A DNA stretch of 64,000 nucleotides from Paraclostridium dentum. Lineage in GTDB: Bacteria; Bacillota; Clostridia; Peptostreptococcales; Peptostreptococcaceae. The stretch lies in contig NZ_WIPK01000001.1 of assembly GCF_012922555.1 (NCBI RefSeq), forward strand, positions 248,001 to 312,000, given 5' to 3'. The position numbers and the translations under genes were made by a program. The notes under the pieces are model-generated. The model was not told the DNA's origin, searched no databases, and worked only from the letters and a program-made list of their open reading frames with translations. Shown here one piece after another: positions 42,193 to 52,188 of this stretch; the first letter of the stretch is position 1; every line of letters begins with the position of its first letter.

Positions 42193-44220
42193 ATGTTAGG
42201 AATTAGTAAAAGTAAAAAGTTTGAGGCTAGTAATAAATTAGCCACCATATTAACAATCGGCATATCAGCTTTTTTAGTTGTATTTTATATATTAAGTTTA
42301 ATATACATATTCAAATATAATTTAATTTTGATGATAAAGCCAGAAGACTTTATAAGAATCTTTAATATAGTCTTAGCTTTTTTGGCTACAGTAAGTTGCA
42401 TACTATGTTACAATAGTACAAAAAAAGAAGAGCTATTTATAGTTTCTCTAATGTATATGATATTTGTAATAGATATAACTTTAGGGGTATTTGATAATTT
42501 AACTTTACAAAATACTATTATAAGTATGAAGGGATATATAGCTATATCTACTTCATTAATGAGAATATCTATAATTTTAATAGCAACATTACCTTTAAAA
42601 AAGGTAAGGAAATTTATTATAGAAAATAAGATTTACTCTATATTAATAGTTGTTTTAAGTGCAACAATATTTGGATATTTAGAAAGTAAAAGTATTATAT
42701 TTCCAATAAGGAAAGAAACAGATTTTTTTATTCTTTATAATCTTATGTTAATTTTTGTTTATAGTATAACCAGTACTATTTTATTTAAAAAGAGCATAAA
42801 AGAAAGAGATTACACATACTCGGTTATTGGAGCTAGTATATTGATGTTTTTAGTTAAGGCATTCTATGCTATAGTGGGAGCAAGAATACCTATAATAGAA
42901 ATTAAATTTATATCAATATCAATAACATATATGGCTTTTATAGTACTTATAGTAGGTTTATTCTTAGAAACAACTATAAGTATAAAGAAAAAGAAAGAAT
43001 TAGAAGAAGAGAAAAAAATATTTTTTAATCTTGTAGAAGAAAATAAAGCGAGCTGTATATTTATAAGTAATATGGATGGAAATATAATTTATTCTAATAA
43101 AAAAACAAAAAACTATTTCTTTGGAAATGATGATTATAAAAATTCTGCATTAACAGAAAGAATTGAACTTGTTATGTCTACTATAGATAAAGACATTATG
43201 AAAACTATAGAAGATAGTGTTAAAGAAGATGGATGCTGGAGTGGAAAAATTGAAATAAATGATGGTAGAAATATTATTGATTGTGGAATTCAAAAAATTA
43301 TAGATTCAAGTTTAAAAGGAATTGATGAACATGGAGAAACTGCTAAATTAGTAGTTACATTTAATGATATAACCGAAGAACATAGAATGGAAAAATACAT
43401 ATCAGAATATGAAAAAATCAAAGATCATGAGAAGTTAAAAAATGAATTTTTTGCTAATATAAGTCATGAATTAAGAACTCCTTTAAATATATTTTATTCA
43501 ACAACTCAATTACTAGATGTTAAATCATATGATGATGAAGCTGATTTTAGAAAAGTCTATTCTACATATAGACAAAGTTTAAAGACCAATTGTCAGAGAA
43601 TGTTAAGACTTATAAATAATATGGTTGACATAACCCAAATTGATGTTGGATACACAAAGCCAAATATGAAAAATTGTGATATAGTAAGGTTAATTGAAGA
43701 AATAACTATGTCAGTTGTAATATATGCCAAACAAAAGGGAATAAATATAGTCTTTGATACAGATGAAGAAGAAAATATTATAAAATGTGATCCAGAAATG
43801 ATAGAAAGGGCAATTTTAAACTTATTATCTAATGCTATAAAGTTTACAAAGCCAAATGGCAATATATTTGTTAATGTACATATAAATAAAGATTGGGTAC
43901 AAATAATTGTAAAAGATGATGGAGTTGGAATACCTATACACATGCAAGATTTGATATTTGAAAGATTTGTACAAGCAGATAAATCATTGACTAGAATGAA
44001 TGAAGGAAGCGGAATAGGTTTAAGTATCGTAAAAGCTATGGTTGAATTAAATAAAGGGGAAATTTATTTAGAAAGTGACGGAGAAAATGGAGCAGAATTT
44101 GAAATTTTATTACCTAATAAAAAACTATTAGGAGATATTATTGAAGATGAGACAAAAGATTATAAAGTAGATGTTCAAAAGATTGAATTAGAGCTTTCTG
44201 ATATATATGAGTTATATTAA
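42193..44220 (+). CDS. membrane sensor histidine kinase with PAS domain
   Basis: A 675-residue kinase. About eight membrane helices occupy residues 18-260. A short coiled linker and a PAS-like domain (about 275-400) follow. Then comes the HisKA domain with phosphorylatable His425 in NISHELRTPLN and an HATPase domain (N-box LLSNAIKFTK, G1 DDGVGIP, G2 GSGIGLSIVK). All ATPase boxes look intact. There is no receiver domain and no response regulator gene beside it, so its partner is elsewhere. A second orphan kinase gene follows after 84 bases. The kinase class is clear; the signal is unknown. Confidence 0.9.
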   Translation: MLGISKSKKFEASNKLATILTIGISAFLVVFYILSLIYIFKYNLILMIKPEDFIRIFNIVLAFLATVSCILCYNSTKKEELFIVSLMYMIFVIDITLGVFDNLTLQNTIISMKGYIAISTSLMRISIILIATLPLKKVRKFIIENKIYSILIVVLSATIFGYLESKSIIFPIRKETDFFILYNLMLIFVYSITSTILFKKSIKERDYTYSVIGASILMFLVKAFYAIVGARIPIIEIKFISISITYMAFIVLIVGLFLETTISIKKKKELEEEKKIFFNLVEENKASCIFISNMDGNIIYSNKKTKNYFFGNDDYKNSALTERIELVMSTIDKDIMKTIEDSVKEDGCWSGKIEINDGRNIIDCGIQKIIDSSLKGIDEHGETAKLVVTFNDITEEHRMEKYISEYEKIKDHEKLKNEFFANISHELRTPLNIFYSTTQLLDVKSYDDEADFRKVYSTYRQSLKTNCQRMLRLINNMVDITQIDVGYTKPNMKNCDIVRLIEEITMSVVIYAKQKGINIVFDTDEEENIIKCDPEMIERAILNLLSNAIKFTKPNGNIFVNVHINKDWVQIIVKDDGVGIPIHMQDLIFERFVQADKSLTRMNEGSGIGLSIVKAMVELNKGEIYLESDGENGAEFEILLPNKKLLGDIIEDETKDYKVDVQKIELELSDIYELY

Positions 44221-44304
44221 AATTTTGGTGAATATTGTTAAAATAAGGGGCTTAGTATATAATATTAAATACAAATTCTATTAACAGCTTTGAAAGGAAA
44301 GTAT

Positions 44305-47300
44305 ATGAGGAAAATTAATTTATTTAATAAATTTAATATATTTGTATTAATTAATATTTTGCTATTCGCATATTCAACATTAGATATAAATGCAAATAGT
44401 AATAATATAACTTTTAATGATTTTAATATAGATCAAGGTATAAGCCAAACAACCATAGAATCTATTTTTCAAGATAGTAAAGGGTATGTGTGGTTAGGTA
44501 CAAATGATGGATTAAATAAATTTAATGGATATGATTTTAAAGTTTATAATTATGAAGAAGATGAGAATAGTATTAGTAATAACTTTATAACTGATATAAA
44601 AGAAGATAAAAGTAAAAATATATGGATAGCTACTATAGATGGAGTAAATAAATTAGATCAAAAAAGTGGAAAGTTTACAAATTATTTAAAGGAAAATAAT
44701 TTGATTTCAAGTGGAAATGCAACAGAGATACTAATTACAAAAGATAATAAAATATTAGTTACAACAGATGATGGGATAAACATATATAATTCTGAAAAAG
44801 ATAGATTTGATAGAATTTTATTTGAAAAAAATGATTTAGCCAGTCAATTTATATATTGTATTGATGAGGATAAAGAAGGTAATATTTGGGTGGGAACAAA
44901 GCTAGGTGTTAGCAAAATATCTAAAGATTTTAAAGTTATAAAAAACTTTATGATAGATGAATCTGATATAGGGAAAAATGAAACTTATAATGTTTTATGT
45001 GATGATGAAGCTGGCTATACTTGGGTTGGGAGTGCTAACTCAGGCTTAGCTAAGATTAATATGAAAACTGGCGAAATAATTAGTTATAAATGTGATCCTT
45101 TTGATGAAAATTCAATTCCTTGCTATTCAATTGGAGCAATAAAAAAAGATAGCAAAGGGAACCTGTGGATTGGGACGTCTAAAGGACTTGCTCTTTATAA
45201 TAAGAATGAAGATAATTTTGAGGTATATACTCATAAAATATACGATAAGAATAGTTTAGTTAATAATGATGTTAAGAGCTTAATGGAAGATAGCAATGGG
45301 CTTATATGGGTAGGTACATATTCAGGATTAAGCGTATTTGATACTGAAAGTAAAATTAAACATTATAAGGCTGGTCAAGATAAAGATTACTTACTAAGTG
45401 AAAATATAGTACATGGTATATATGAAGATGATGATGGAGAGTTATGGGTAGGTACGAATTCAAAAGGAGTAAACATAATAGATAGGAAGAATAATAAATC
45501 TAAATACTTAAATACTAAAACAGAAAAAAACTTTATAAATGATTCTGTAAATGACATAACTGGAAAAGGAAATCAAATATATATAGCAACCGATGGAGGT
45601 CTTATAGAAGTAAATAAATCTAATAAATCTATAAACCACTATGGAGTAGCTGATGGGTTAGTCAATGATAGAATAAAAGATGTTTTGTTAGATAGTAAAG
45701 GGTATTTATGGATGGGGACTCCAGATGGGGTTAGTATATTAGATACTAAGACTAAAAAAACTATAGATATAAATAAGTATATAAATAAGGGTCAAGACAG
45801 AAACAAATATGTAAGATATATATTTGAAGATAGTGAAGGAAATTACTATTTAGGGTTTTTAAAAGATGATGGTTTGTGTAAAATAGATCCTAAAAATAAC
45901 ACTATAAAGACTTACAAAAATAGTAAACAAGACAAATATAGTTTAAGTAATAACTATGTAAGATATATAAATGAAGATAGTCATGGAAATATTTGGATAG
46001 GAACTAGTTATGGACTAAATAAATTTGATAAAGAGACTGAAAAATTTGAAAGATATAATACTAAAGATGGAATAGCTAATAATACTATTTATGGGGTTTT
46101 AGTAGATGATGAAGATGATATATGGATAAGTACTAATAAAGGAATTTCTAAAATTAATAGTTTAAACAATAAAGTACAAAATTTTAGTATAACAGATGGA
46201 CTTCAAGGGAATGAATTTAATGGAAATGCAGCATACAAAAGTAAGAGTGGAGAACTTTTCTTTGGGGGCGTAAATGGGTTAAACTCATTTTTCCCAGAAA
46301 AAATTATAAAATCAGATAAAAAGCCTAAAATATTATTTGATACGTTTATTATAAACAACAAGGAATATAACAATATAAATGAAATGAAATTTAGTGAGAG
46401 TACAGACACTATAACTATTAAATTTTTTACTCCAGATTACTCAAATTATAAAAATACAACATATGAATATAACTTAGATGGAAGTAGTGGAGATGCAGTT
46501 AGAACAAAAGATAATTATGTAACTTATAATGATTTACCTCCAGGTAAATATAGATTTAGAGTTAAAGCTATTGATACAAGTGGAAATGTAAGTGATGAAA
46601 ATTATGTAACATTTACTATAAAACCTCCAATATGGTTAAGTTGGTATGCAGTAATTATATATATATTAATAGGGCTTGGACTTATAGCTAATCACAAGCG
46701 CAAGATGAAAAAATTAGATAAATTAGTTCAAAAGAAAACTTTAAGATTAAGAGAAGAGATGGAAAAAAATAATGTTTTATTAAAAAGAAATATAAAATTA
46801 GAACAAAATAAGAATAGCTATTTTGTTAACTTATCTCATGAGCTTAGAACTCCTCTTAATGTAATAAGCAGTACTAATCAATTGATTTTAGGATTACTGA
46901 AAAAAGATGGACATATAAAAGAAGAAAATTTAAGTCACCATATAGATGTGTCTCAAAGAAACTGTAAAAGACTTTTAAATTTAATCAATAATATAGTAGA
47001 TAGTGCTAAGTTGCAAAATGATATGTACAGAGTAACATTAGAAGAAACAGATATAGTCTATCTAGTTGAAGAAACAGCATTGACTTTAAAAGATTATGTA
47101 AGCACTAAGGGAATTGAACTAATTATTGACCCTGAAATAGAAGAAAAGCTTATAAGATGTGATAAATATGAAATTGAAAGATGTGTTGTCAACTTAGTAG
47201 GAAATGCCGCTAAATTTACACCAGAAGGTGGTAGTATAACTATAACTATAAAAGATTTAGAAGAAAAAGTTATGATAAGTGTTTTAGATACAGGTGTAGG

Positions 47301-47529
47301 AATAGAGGAAAAATATCATAAGCTTATATTTGATAGATTTAACCAAGTTTTAGAGGAAAATAACAAGGTAAAGCGTGGAAGTGGGTTAGGACTTACTATA
47401 ACTAGTCAAATAGTTAAGTTACATAAAGGTGAAATATATGTTGAAAGTAAAATTGGTAAAGGTAGTAATTTTGTTATAATACTTCCTGTAAATCCTAATG
47501 AATACAATTCTAAAAGTAAAAATATATAA
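44305..47529 (+). CDS. two-component propeller-domain sensor histidine kinase
   Basis: A 1074-residue kinase in the style of the large Bacteroides hybrid sensors, but lacking receiver and HTH domains. After a signal peptide (1-33) come about twelve Reg_prop beta-propeller repeats (each with a G(N/Y)xWxGT-like strand, about 50-690), a Y_Y_Y domain (about 700-770) and a membrane helix (about 776-797). A HisKA domain follows with His845 in NLSHELRTPLN, then HATPase boxes (VGNAAKFTP, DTGVGIE, GSGLGLTI). The propellers should sit outside the cell and bind a ligand. The ATG at 44305 is preferred over TTG 44290. No response regulator gene is nearby. Confidence 0.9.
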   Translation: MRKINLFNKFNIFVLINILLFAYSTLDINANSNNITFNDFNIDQGISQTTIESIFQDSKGYVWLGTNDGLNKFNGYDFKVYNYEEDENSISNNFITDIKEDKSKNIWIATIDGVNKLDQKSGKFTNYLKENNLISSGNATEILITKDNKILVTTDDGINIYNSEKDRFDRILFEKNDLASQFIYCIDEDKEGNIWVGTKLGVSKISKDFKVIKNFMIDESDIGKNETYNVLCDDEAGYTWVGSANSGLAKINMKTGEIISYKCDPFDENSIPCYSIGAIKKDSKGNLWIGTSKGLALYNKNEDNFEVYTHKIYDKNSLVNNDVKSLMEDSNGLIWVGTYSGLSVFDTESKIKHYKAGQDKDYLLSENIVHGIYEDDDGELWVGTNSKGVNIIDRKNNKSKYLNTKTEKNFINDSVNDITGKGNQIYIATDGGLIEVNKSNKSINHYGVADGLVNDRIKDVLLDSKGYLWMGTPDGVSILDTKTKKTIDINKYINKGQDRNKYVRYIFEDSEGNYYLGFLKDDGLCKIDPKNNTIKTYKNSKQDKYSLSNNYVRYINEDSHGNIWIGTSYGLNKFDKETEKFERYNTKDGIANNTIYGVLVDDEDDIWISTNKGISKINSLNNKVQNFSITDGLQGNEFNGNAAYKSKSGELFFGGVNGLNSFFPEKIIKSDKKPKILFDTFIINNKEYNNINEMKFSESTDTITIKFFTPDYSNYKNTTYEYNLDGSSGDAVRTKDNYVTYNDLPPGKYRFRVKAIDTSGNVSDENYVTFTIKPPIWLSWYAVIIYILIGLGLIANHKRKMKKLDKLVQKKTLRLREEMEKNNVLLKRNIKLEQNKNSYFVNLSHELRTPLNVISSTNQLILGLLKKDGHIKEENLSHHIDVSQRNCKRLLNLINNIVDSAKLQNDMYRVTLEETDIVYLVEETALTLKDYVSTKGIELIIDPEIEEKLIRCDKYEIERCVVNLVGNAAKFTPEGGSITITIKDLEEKVMISVLDTGVGIEEKYHKLIFDRFNQVLEENNKVKRGSGLGLTITSQIVKLHKGEIYVESKIGKGSNFVIILPVNPNEYNSKSKNI

Positions 47530-47535
47530 ACTCTT

Positions 47536-47572
47536 AAAATGGTGAATATCAAAAGGTATTCACCATTTTTGT
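47536..47572 (+). terminator. intrinsic terminator after propeller kinase
   Basis: AAAATGGTGAATA pairs with TATTCACCATTTT, followed by T residues. Confidence 0.88.
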
Positions 47573-47642
47573 AAAAAAAAGTAAAAAATATTTACAAGTT
47601 GATGAAATTATGATATATTATTTACATAAGTTAATGAAATAC

Positions 47643-47732
<90 letters not shown>

Positions 47733-47736
47733 TTTT

Positions 47737-47769
47737 AAAAGTACCTGAGATTTAAGGTGCTTTTTTTGT
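47737..47769 (+). terminator. intrinsic terminator after tRNA-Ser
   Basis: AAAAGTACCT pairs with AGGTGCTTTT (one G-T pair), then a run of T residues. Confidence 0.85.
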
Positions 47770-47852
47770 ATTTATAAAACTATATATTTGAATATTCTTT
47801 ATTATAAAACATAAAATAATTAAAATTAATAATGTAAGAGAGGTATATAGAT

Positions 47853-48029
47853 ATGAGAAAAAAAGAGAATAATGACACTAAGAAAAATATAGAAGAAGTA
47901 ACAATGTACGAAAATATGAATTTTAATGATATAGATAGTTTAAGTGGAGATATGGATAATACTCTTACAAATTTATTTTTATCTTTAAATTCGGATAACA
48001 TTAAAAAGAAAACTAAAAAACATAAATAA
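47853..48029 (+). CDS. small charged hypothetical protein, 58 residues
   Basis: A short frame from ATG at 47853 with AGAGAGG about ten bases upstream, ending at TAA 48027-48029. The N terminus is basic (MRKKENND), the middle acidic and Asn/Asp-rich, and the C terminus strongly basic (KKKTKKHK). There is no membrane segment. A long terminator follows directly, and the SNF2 helicase gene begins 72 bases later. I do not recognise the family. Confidence 0.6.
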   Translation: MRKKENNDTKKNIEEVTMYENMNFNDIDSLSGDMDNTLTNLFLSLNSDNIKKKTKKHK

Positions 48030-48072
48030 AAATATATAAGACCTGTAAATGCAGGTCTTATATATTTTAAAT
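48029..48072 (+). terminator. intrinsic terminator before SNF2 gene
   Basis: AAATATATAAGACCTG pairs perfectly with CAGGTCTTATATATTT around a six-base loop, then TTAA. Confidence 0.82.
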
Positions 48073-48101
48073 ATATTTTAAAATCTAAGGTAGGTGAAAG
48101 T

Positions 48102-50225
48102 ATGAAAGTAAGTACAATTAAGACTATTATTTTAAATAATACAGAAAAAAATAGACATAACTCTGGAGTTGCAATTTATAAAAATAACTTAGTGAGTGAG
48201 AGCTATATAAAAAAAGAAAATGATAATATAAATTTTTATGCTGTAGTTGGGAATGAAATGTTTAATGAAAAAAATAATTCTTTAATAACTATAAGTGAAA
48301 AAACTAATAGGATAGTTTCAACTAGCTGTGATTGTAATGATTGGTTAAATAAAAGCATGGAAAGTAATACATTTGTCTGTAAGCATATAGTTGCAGCTAT
48401 TTATAAGTGCATAGATGATCTTACAAACAAGAAGAACAATATAAAAAGCACTCAAAATAAACTTAATAATAATGAAGTATCGTATGCTAGGGCTAAAGTA
48501 ACATATAAGTTTGATTTGGATGAAGATAATAATTTGAGATTTTCTTTTAATATAGGAAATCTAAATAGAAAAAGATATAATGAGATATTTAGTGCATACA
48601 AAGAAAATAAACGCCTATATAGATTGAAAGAATCTATATACTTGGATTTACATAATAAAGATATACAGGAATTATTAGAACTTATCGATACGTTAGGAAT
48701 TCCAGTTGAAGCAGATGATTTTAAAGTTGAAAATAGTAAACTTTTATATATAGACAATTATATAAAAGAAAATAAACTTAATTTCATATCAGGAAAAGAA
48801 TACATAGATAAAATAATGTCTAGATTTAATGATAAAATAAATTGCGAGATTCCGCAAAATATTAAAAATATATTAAGGGAATATCAATTAGAAGGTGTTA
48901 ATTGGTTTAATAGTATCAGTAACTATAAATTTGGAGGGATTTTAGCGGATGAAATGGGTCTTGGAAAGACACTACAAACAATTGCGTTTATTAGTAGTCA
49001 AAAAAATTCGAAGAATATAGTAGTAACGCCTACATCACTTATACATAACTGGAAAAATGAAATTGATAAGTTTGCTTCAAATTTGAAGGTAGGAATAGCA
49101 TATGGGGATAAAAAATCAAGAGAATTAATAATTGAAAATTATAGAGATTATGATGTCGTTCTAACTACTTATTCTACAATTAGAAATGATTTTGAGAAGT
49201 ATAAAAACAAAAAATTTGACTATATGTTCATAGATGAAGCGCAAAATATAAAAAATCCAGATGCTATAGTAACTAAATCTATAAAGAGCATTAGCGCTAA
49301 TTCTAAGTTTGCCTTAACAGGGACTCCTTTAGAAAATAACTTATTAGAACTTTGGTCTATATTTGATTTTATAATGCCTGGGTATTTATATGATAAAAAG
49401 GAATTTCAAAATAAATTTGTAGATGGAGATATTAAAAAATTAAAAAAATTAATAAAACCTTTTATATTAAGAAGAACAAAAAAAGAAGTTATAAAGGAAT
49501 TGCCAGACAAAATAGAAAAGAAATTTATTGTAGAATTAAATAAAGAACAAAAGAAAATATATGATATTTACAATAAAAATGTAATAGAAAAATTAGAAAA
49601 TGCTAAATATGAAAATGATAAAATAACAATATTTTCATATTTAACTAAACTGAGACAACTATGTCTTCATCCTAAGACCTTGCTAAAAGACTATACAGGT
49701 AAAAGTTCTAAAATTGATATTTGTATAGAAATTTTAAATGAAGCTATCTCAAATGGTAGAAAGGTATTATTATTTTCTCAGTTTACAAGTGTTTTAAGAT
49801 TGATAGAAGAAGAACTTAAAAATAAAAATATAAAATCTATGTATTTAGATGGAAAAACTAATGCTAAAGATCGTATAAATTTAGTTAATGAATTTAATGA
49901 AAATGAAAATATTAATGTTTTTTTAATATCTTTAAAAGCTGGAGGAACAGGATTAAATTTAACTAGTGCTGATATGGTTATACATTTTGACCCATGGTGG
50001 AATTTAGCCGTAGAAAATCAAGCAAGTGATAGAGCTCATAGGATAGGTCAAAAAAATGTAGTTGAAGTGATAAAATTAATATCAAAAGATACAATAGAGG
50101 AAAAGATTGTTTTATTACAAGAAAATAAAAAGGATATGATTGATAATATTATTGACGATAGCTTATCTAATTCTACGAATTTAAAAGGATTAAGCAAAAA
50201 AGACTTAATAGAATTATTCAAATAG
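48102..50225 (+). CDS. SNF2-family helicase with SWIM zinc finger
   Basis: A 707-residue SWI2/SNF2 ATPase. An N-terminal SWIM finger is visible as CDCNDW, then CKHIVAAIYK (CxC...CxH, residues about 77-110). The helicase core has motif I DEMGLGKT (Lys near 289), motif II DEAQ (near 378), motif III ALTGTPLEN, and C-terminal motifs SLKAGGTGLNLTSA and DRAHRIGQ. Length and order match the SWIM-SNF2 group common in Firmicutes, likely a dsDNA translocase acting in repair or chromosome upkeep. The start follows AGGTGAAAG. No obvious partner is adjacent. Confidence 0.9.
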   Translation: MKVSTIKTIILNNTEKNRHNSGVAIYKNNLVSESYIKKENDNINFYAVVGNEMFNEKNNSLITISEKTNRIVSTSCDCNDWLNKSMESNTFVCKHIVAAIYKCIDDLTNKKNNIKSTQNKLNNNEVSYARAKVTYKFDLDEDNNLRFSFNIGNLNRKRYNEIFSAYKENKRLYRLKESIYLDLHNKDIQELLELIDTLGIPVEADDFKVENSKLLYIDNYIKENKLNFISGKEYIDKIMSRFNDKINCEIPQNIKNILREYQLEGVNWFNSISNYKFGGILADEMGLGKTLQTIAFISSQKNSKNIVVTPTSLIHNWKNEIDKFASNLKVGIAYGDKKSRELIIENYRDYDVVLTTYSTIRNDFEKYKNKKFDYMFIDEAQNIKNPDAIVTKSIKSISANSKFALTGTPLENNLLELWSIFDFIMPGYLYDKKEFQNKFVDGDIKKLKKLIKPFILRRTKKEVIKELPDKIEKKFIVELNKEQKKIYDIYNKNVIEKLENAKYENDKITIFSYLTKLRQLCLHPKTLLKDYTGKSSKIDICIEILNEAISNGRKVLLFSQFTSVLRLIEEELKNKNIKSMYLDGKTNAKDRINLVNEFNENENINVFLISLKAGGTGLNLTSADMVIHFDPWWNLAVENQASDRAHRIGQKNVVEVIKLISKDTIEEKIVLLQENKKDMIDNIIDDSLSNSTNLKGLSKKDLIELFK

Positions 50226-50254
50226 AAGTGATGTAACAAAAATCCAAAAAACTA

Positions 50255-50298
50255 CATATTATTGTATAAGTAGATAAAACTACTTATACAATAATATG
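50255..50298. repeat. 19-bp perfect hairpin just upstream of the repeat-protein gene
   Basis: CATATTATTGTATAAGTAG at 50255-50273 is the exact reverse complement of the bases at 50280-50298, with the loop ATAAAA. The right arm ends next to the ribosome binding site GGGAGATG of the gene at 50314. No T-run follows, so it is not a standard terminator for the SNF2 gene. Confidence 0.65.
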
Positions 50299-50313
50299 GG
50301 AGATGTTTAAAAA

Positions 50314-50541
50314 ATGGCAAAAAAGAAGGTAGAAGATAATATAAAAAAAGTAACAAAACCGGTAACAGATGTAGGTAAAGAAGTTTTAAATGGAGCTGGA
50401 AATATAGGGAAAGAAACTATAAACACAGGATTAAATGTAGGAAAAGATGTTATAAATGGAGTTGGAAACATAGCTAAAGAAACTATAAATACAGGAGTAA
50501 ATGTAGGTAAAAAAGTTAAAGATAACATTAAAGGAAAATAG
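50314..50541 (+). CDS. small 22-residue repeat protein, LEA-like
   Basis: A 75-residue basic protein dominated by imperfect repeats of a 22-residue unit: GNIGKETINTGLNVGKDVING is followed by GNIAKETINTGVNVGKKV, with an earlier related stretch (PVTDVGKEVLNGA). Each unit contains 11-residue sub-repeats (GKxxINxGxNV), a pattern like group 3 LEA or apolipoprotein-type amphipathic helices. It has no signal peptide. Such proteins protect membranes or proteins during drying in other organisms; a stress or spore role here is inference only. A strong ribosome binding site and a terminator make it a self-contained gene. Confidence 0.7.
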   Translation: MAKKKVEDNIKKVTKPVTDVGKEVLNGAGNIGKETINTGLNVGKDVINGVGNIAKETINTGVNVGKKVKDNIKGK

Positions 50542-50548
50542 ATACACT

Positions 50549-50575
50549 AAAGGGAGTTTTATACTCCCTTTTATT
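50549..50575 (+). terminator. intrinsic terminator after the repeat-protein gene
   Basis: AAAGGGAGT pairs with ACTCCCTTT, followed by TTATTGTG. Confidence 0.85.
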
Positions 50576-50670
50576 GTGTAAATATTGGAATTAGCACGAT
50601 ATTACATAAAACGACAAAAGAATGAGTTATAATAATCAAGCACAATATAAATCAGAAAGGAGAATTAAAA

Positions 50671-50958
50671 GTGGGGAATAAAATGGAATTACTAAAAAGT
50701 TCTTATGAATTATTATTAGAGGCTGATGAGGTGTTAAGATCCAATTTTGATTATGAAAGTATTTTGGAAAATAGTTTTATAGATGAGGAACAAGAGGTTA
50801 TTTTTACAAAAGATACATTTGGAAAATACATACAATATGATATTAGTGATTGCTATACTCCTTTAATAAAAGCTTTAAAAACTTATAGATGTAAGGAAAT
50901 AAGTGATATTTATAAAGAGTTAAAAAAAATAAGTATAGAGGCAGAAATATTTTGCTAA
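50671..50958 (+). CDS. hypothetical protein, 95 residues
   Basis: A small acidic helical protein starting with GTG at 50671, after AAAGGAGAA at about nine bases; an ATG at 50683 is an alternative. It has no signal or membrane helix. The C-terminal half has a Cys in a conserved-looking DCYTPLIKALKTY stretch. I do not recognise the family. It is a single-gene unit with its own terminator. Confidence 0.6.
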   Translation: MGNKMELLKSSYELLLEADEVLRSNFDYESILENSFIDEEQEVIFTKDTFGKYIQYDISDCYTPLIKALKTYRCKEISDIYKELKKISIEAEIFC

Positions 50959-50963
50959 ATGAT

Positions 50964-51012
50964 AAAAATAACTAAGGCTATAATGAATGTTATAAAGTCT
51001 TAGTTATTTTTG
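50964..51012 (+). terminator. intrinsic terminator before the LacI-family gene
   Basis: AAAAATAACTAAG pairs with CTTAGTTATTTTT across a 22-base loop. Confidence 0.8.
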
Positions 51013-51128
51013 CTATTTAAAATAATGAATAGAGAAGTTATAGTTAAATATGATATAATAATTAGACATGAATAGAAATAATATGATAAAAATTTATATA
51101 AAAATAAAAAATATTGAGGGTATTTGGT

Positions 51129-52133
51129 ATGAGTAAAGTAACTATAAAAGAAGTTGCAAAAGAGGCAGGAGTTGCAACTTCCACCGTGTCTAGAGTTTTG
51201 TCTAATAATCCTAAAATCAGTGAAGAAACTAAAGCTAAAGTCAATGAAGCAATAGAAAGGTTAAATTATAAACCTAATGCAATTGCAAGGAGCCTTGCAA
51301 ATAATAAAACAAAAATATTGGGGGTAGTTTTACCCAGTGAAGCAGATGACTTACTTACAAATCCATTTTTTATAAATGCCATGAAGGGGATGAGTATTTA
51401 TGCACAAAATAAAAACTATTATATTACATATGTGTTTGCAAAAGATGGTAAAAACGAGTTTGAAAGTATAAAAGAAATTACTAATACGAACTTAATTGAA
51501 GGAATTATACTTCTAAGAGTAAATGAAAATGATGAAAGTATTAAGTTTTTAGATACTATAGAATTTCCTTTTGTAGCAATTGGAAGGCCCGAAAAAACAG
51601 AAGATGTATTGTGGGTGGATAACGATAATTTTCAAGCTATGTATAATGTAGTAAATAGACTTATTCAAAAAGGTCATAAAAAAATAGGATTTATAGGAGC
51701 TATAAAAACTTTAAATATGTCGAAAGATAGATTAAAAGGATATAAAATGGCTTTGGAAGTGAATGGATTAAATTATGATGAAGAGTTAGTTATACATAAA
51801 CAACTTTTTAAAGAAAATGCAGGATATGATGGAGCTGAAGAATTGCTAAGTAAACACGAGGCTACAGCTATTGTAACTACAGATGATTTATTAGCATTTG
51901 GAGTGTCTCAGTTATTAAATGAAAAAAGATTAGAAAAAATATCATTAGTTGGATTTAATAATATCCAACTTTCAAAATACCAGACACCACCATTAGCATC
52001 TGTAGACATAAATGCAGATGAGCTAGGATACTATGCTGCAAAACTGCTTATTGAAAAATTAGAAAATGAAGACATAGTAAATACGCACTACATAGTAAAC
52101 ACAGAGTTTATAGAAAGAGAATCTTTTAAATAA
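51129..52133 (+). CDS. LacI-family repressor of the alpha-glucoside PTS cluster
   Basis: A 334-residue LacI/GalR regulator. The N-terminal helix-turn-helix and hinge read VTIKEVAKEAGVATSTVSRVL and PNAIARSLANNK. The periplasmic-binding-like sugar domain covers about 60-330. The ATG at 51129 is chosen because GAGGG lies eight bases upstream. The adjacent EIICB gene carries a 30-bp palindrome of the LacI-operator type in its leader, and a weaker copy lies just after this gene. This strongly suggests MalR-like control by a maltose-type inducer. The ligand is inferred from context. Confidence 0.88.
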   Translation: MSKVTIKEVAKEAGVATSTVSRVLSNNPKISEETKAKVNEAIERLNYKPNAIARSLANNKTKILGVVLPSEADDLLTNPFFINAMKGMSIYAQNKNYYITYVFAKDGKNEFESIKEITNTNLIEGIILLRVNENDESIKFLDTIEFPFVAIGRPEKTEDVLWVDNDNFQAMYNVVNRLIQKGHKKIGFIGAIKTLNMSKDRLKGYKMALEVNGLNYDEELVIHKQLFKENAGYDGAEELLSKHEATAIVTTDDLLAFGVSQLLNEKRLEKISLVGFNNIQLSKYQTPPLASVDINADELGYYAAKLLIEKLENEDIVNTHYIVNTEFIERESFK

Positions 52134-52188
52134 ATTATATATAGAATGTTTAAGGTTGTCTTAAACTATTCTATATATAATAACTTTG

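Noticed and set aside
47780-48001. A hydrophobic minus-strand frame opposite the 58-residue gene
   Set aside because: The plus-strand frame has a ribosome binding site and a terminator, whereas the minus-strand frame has neither.
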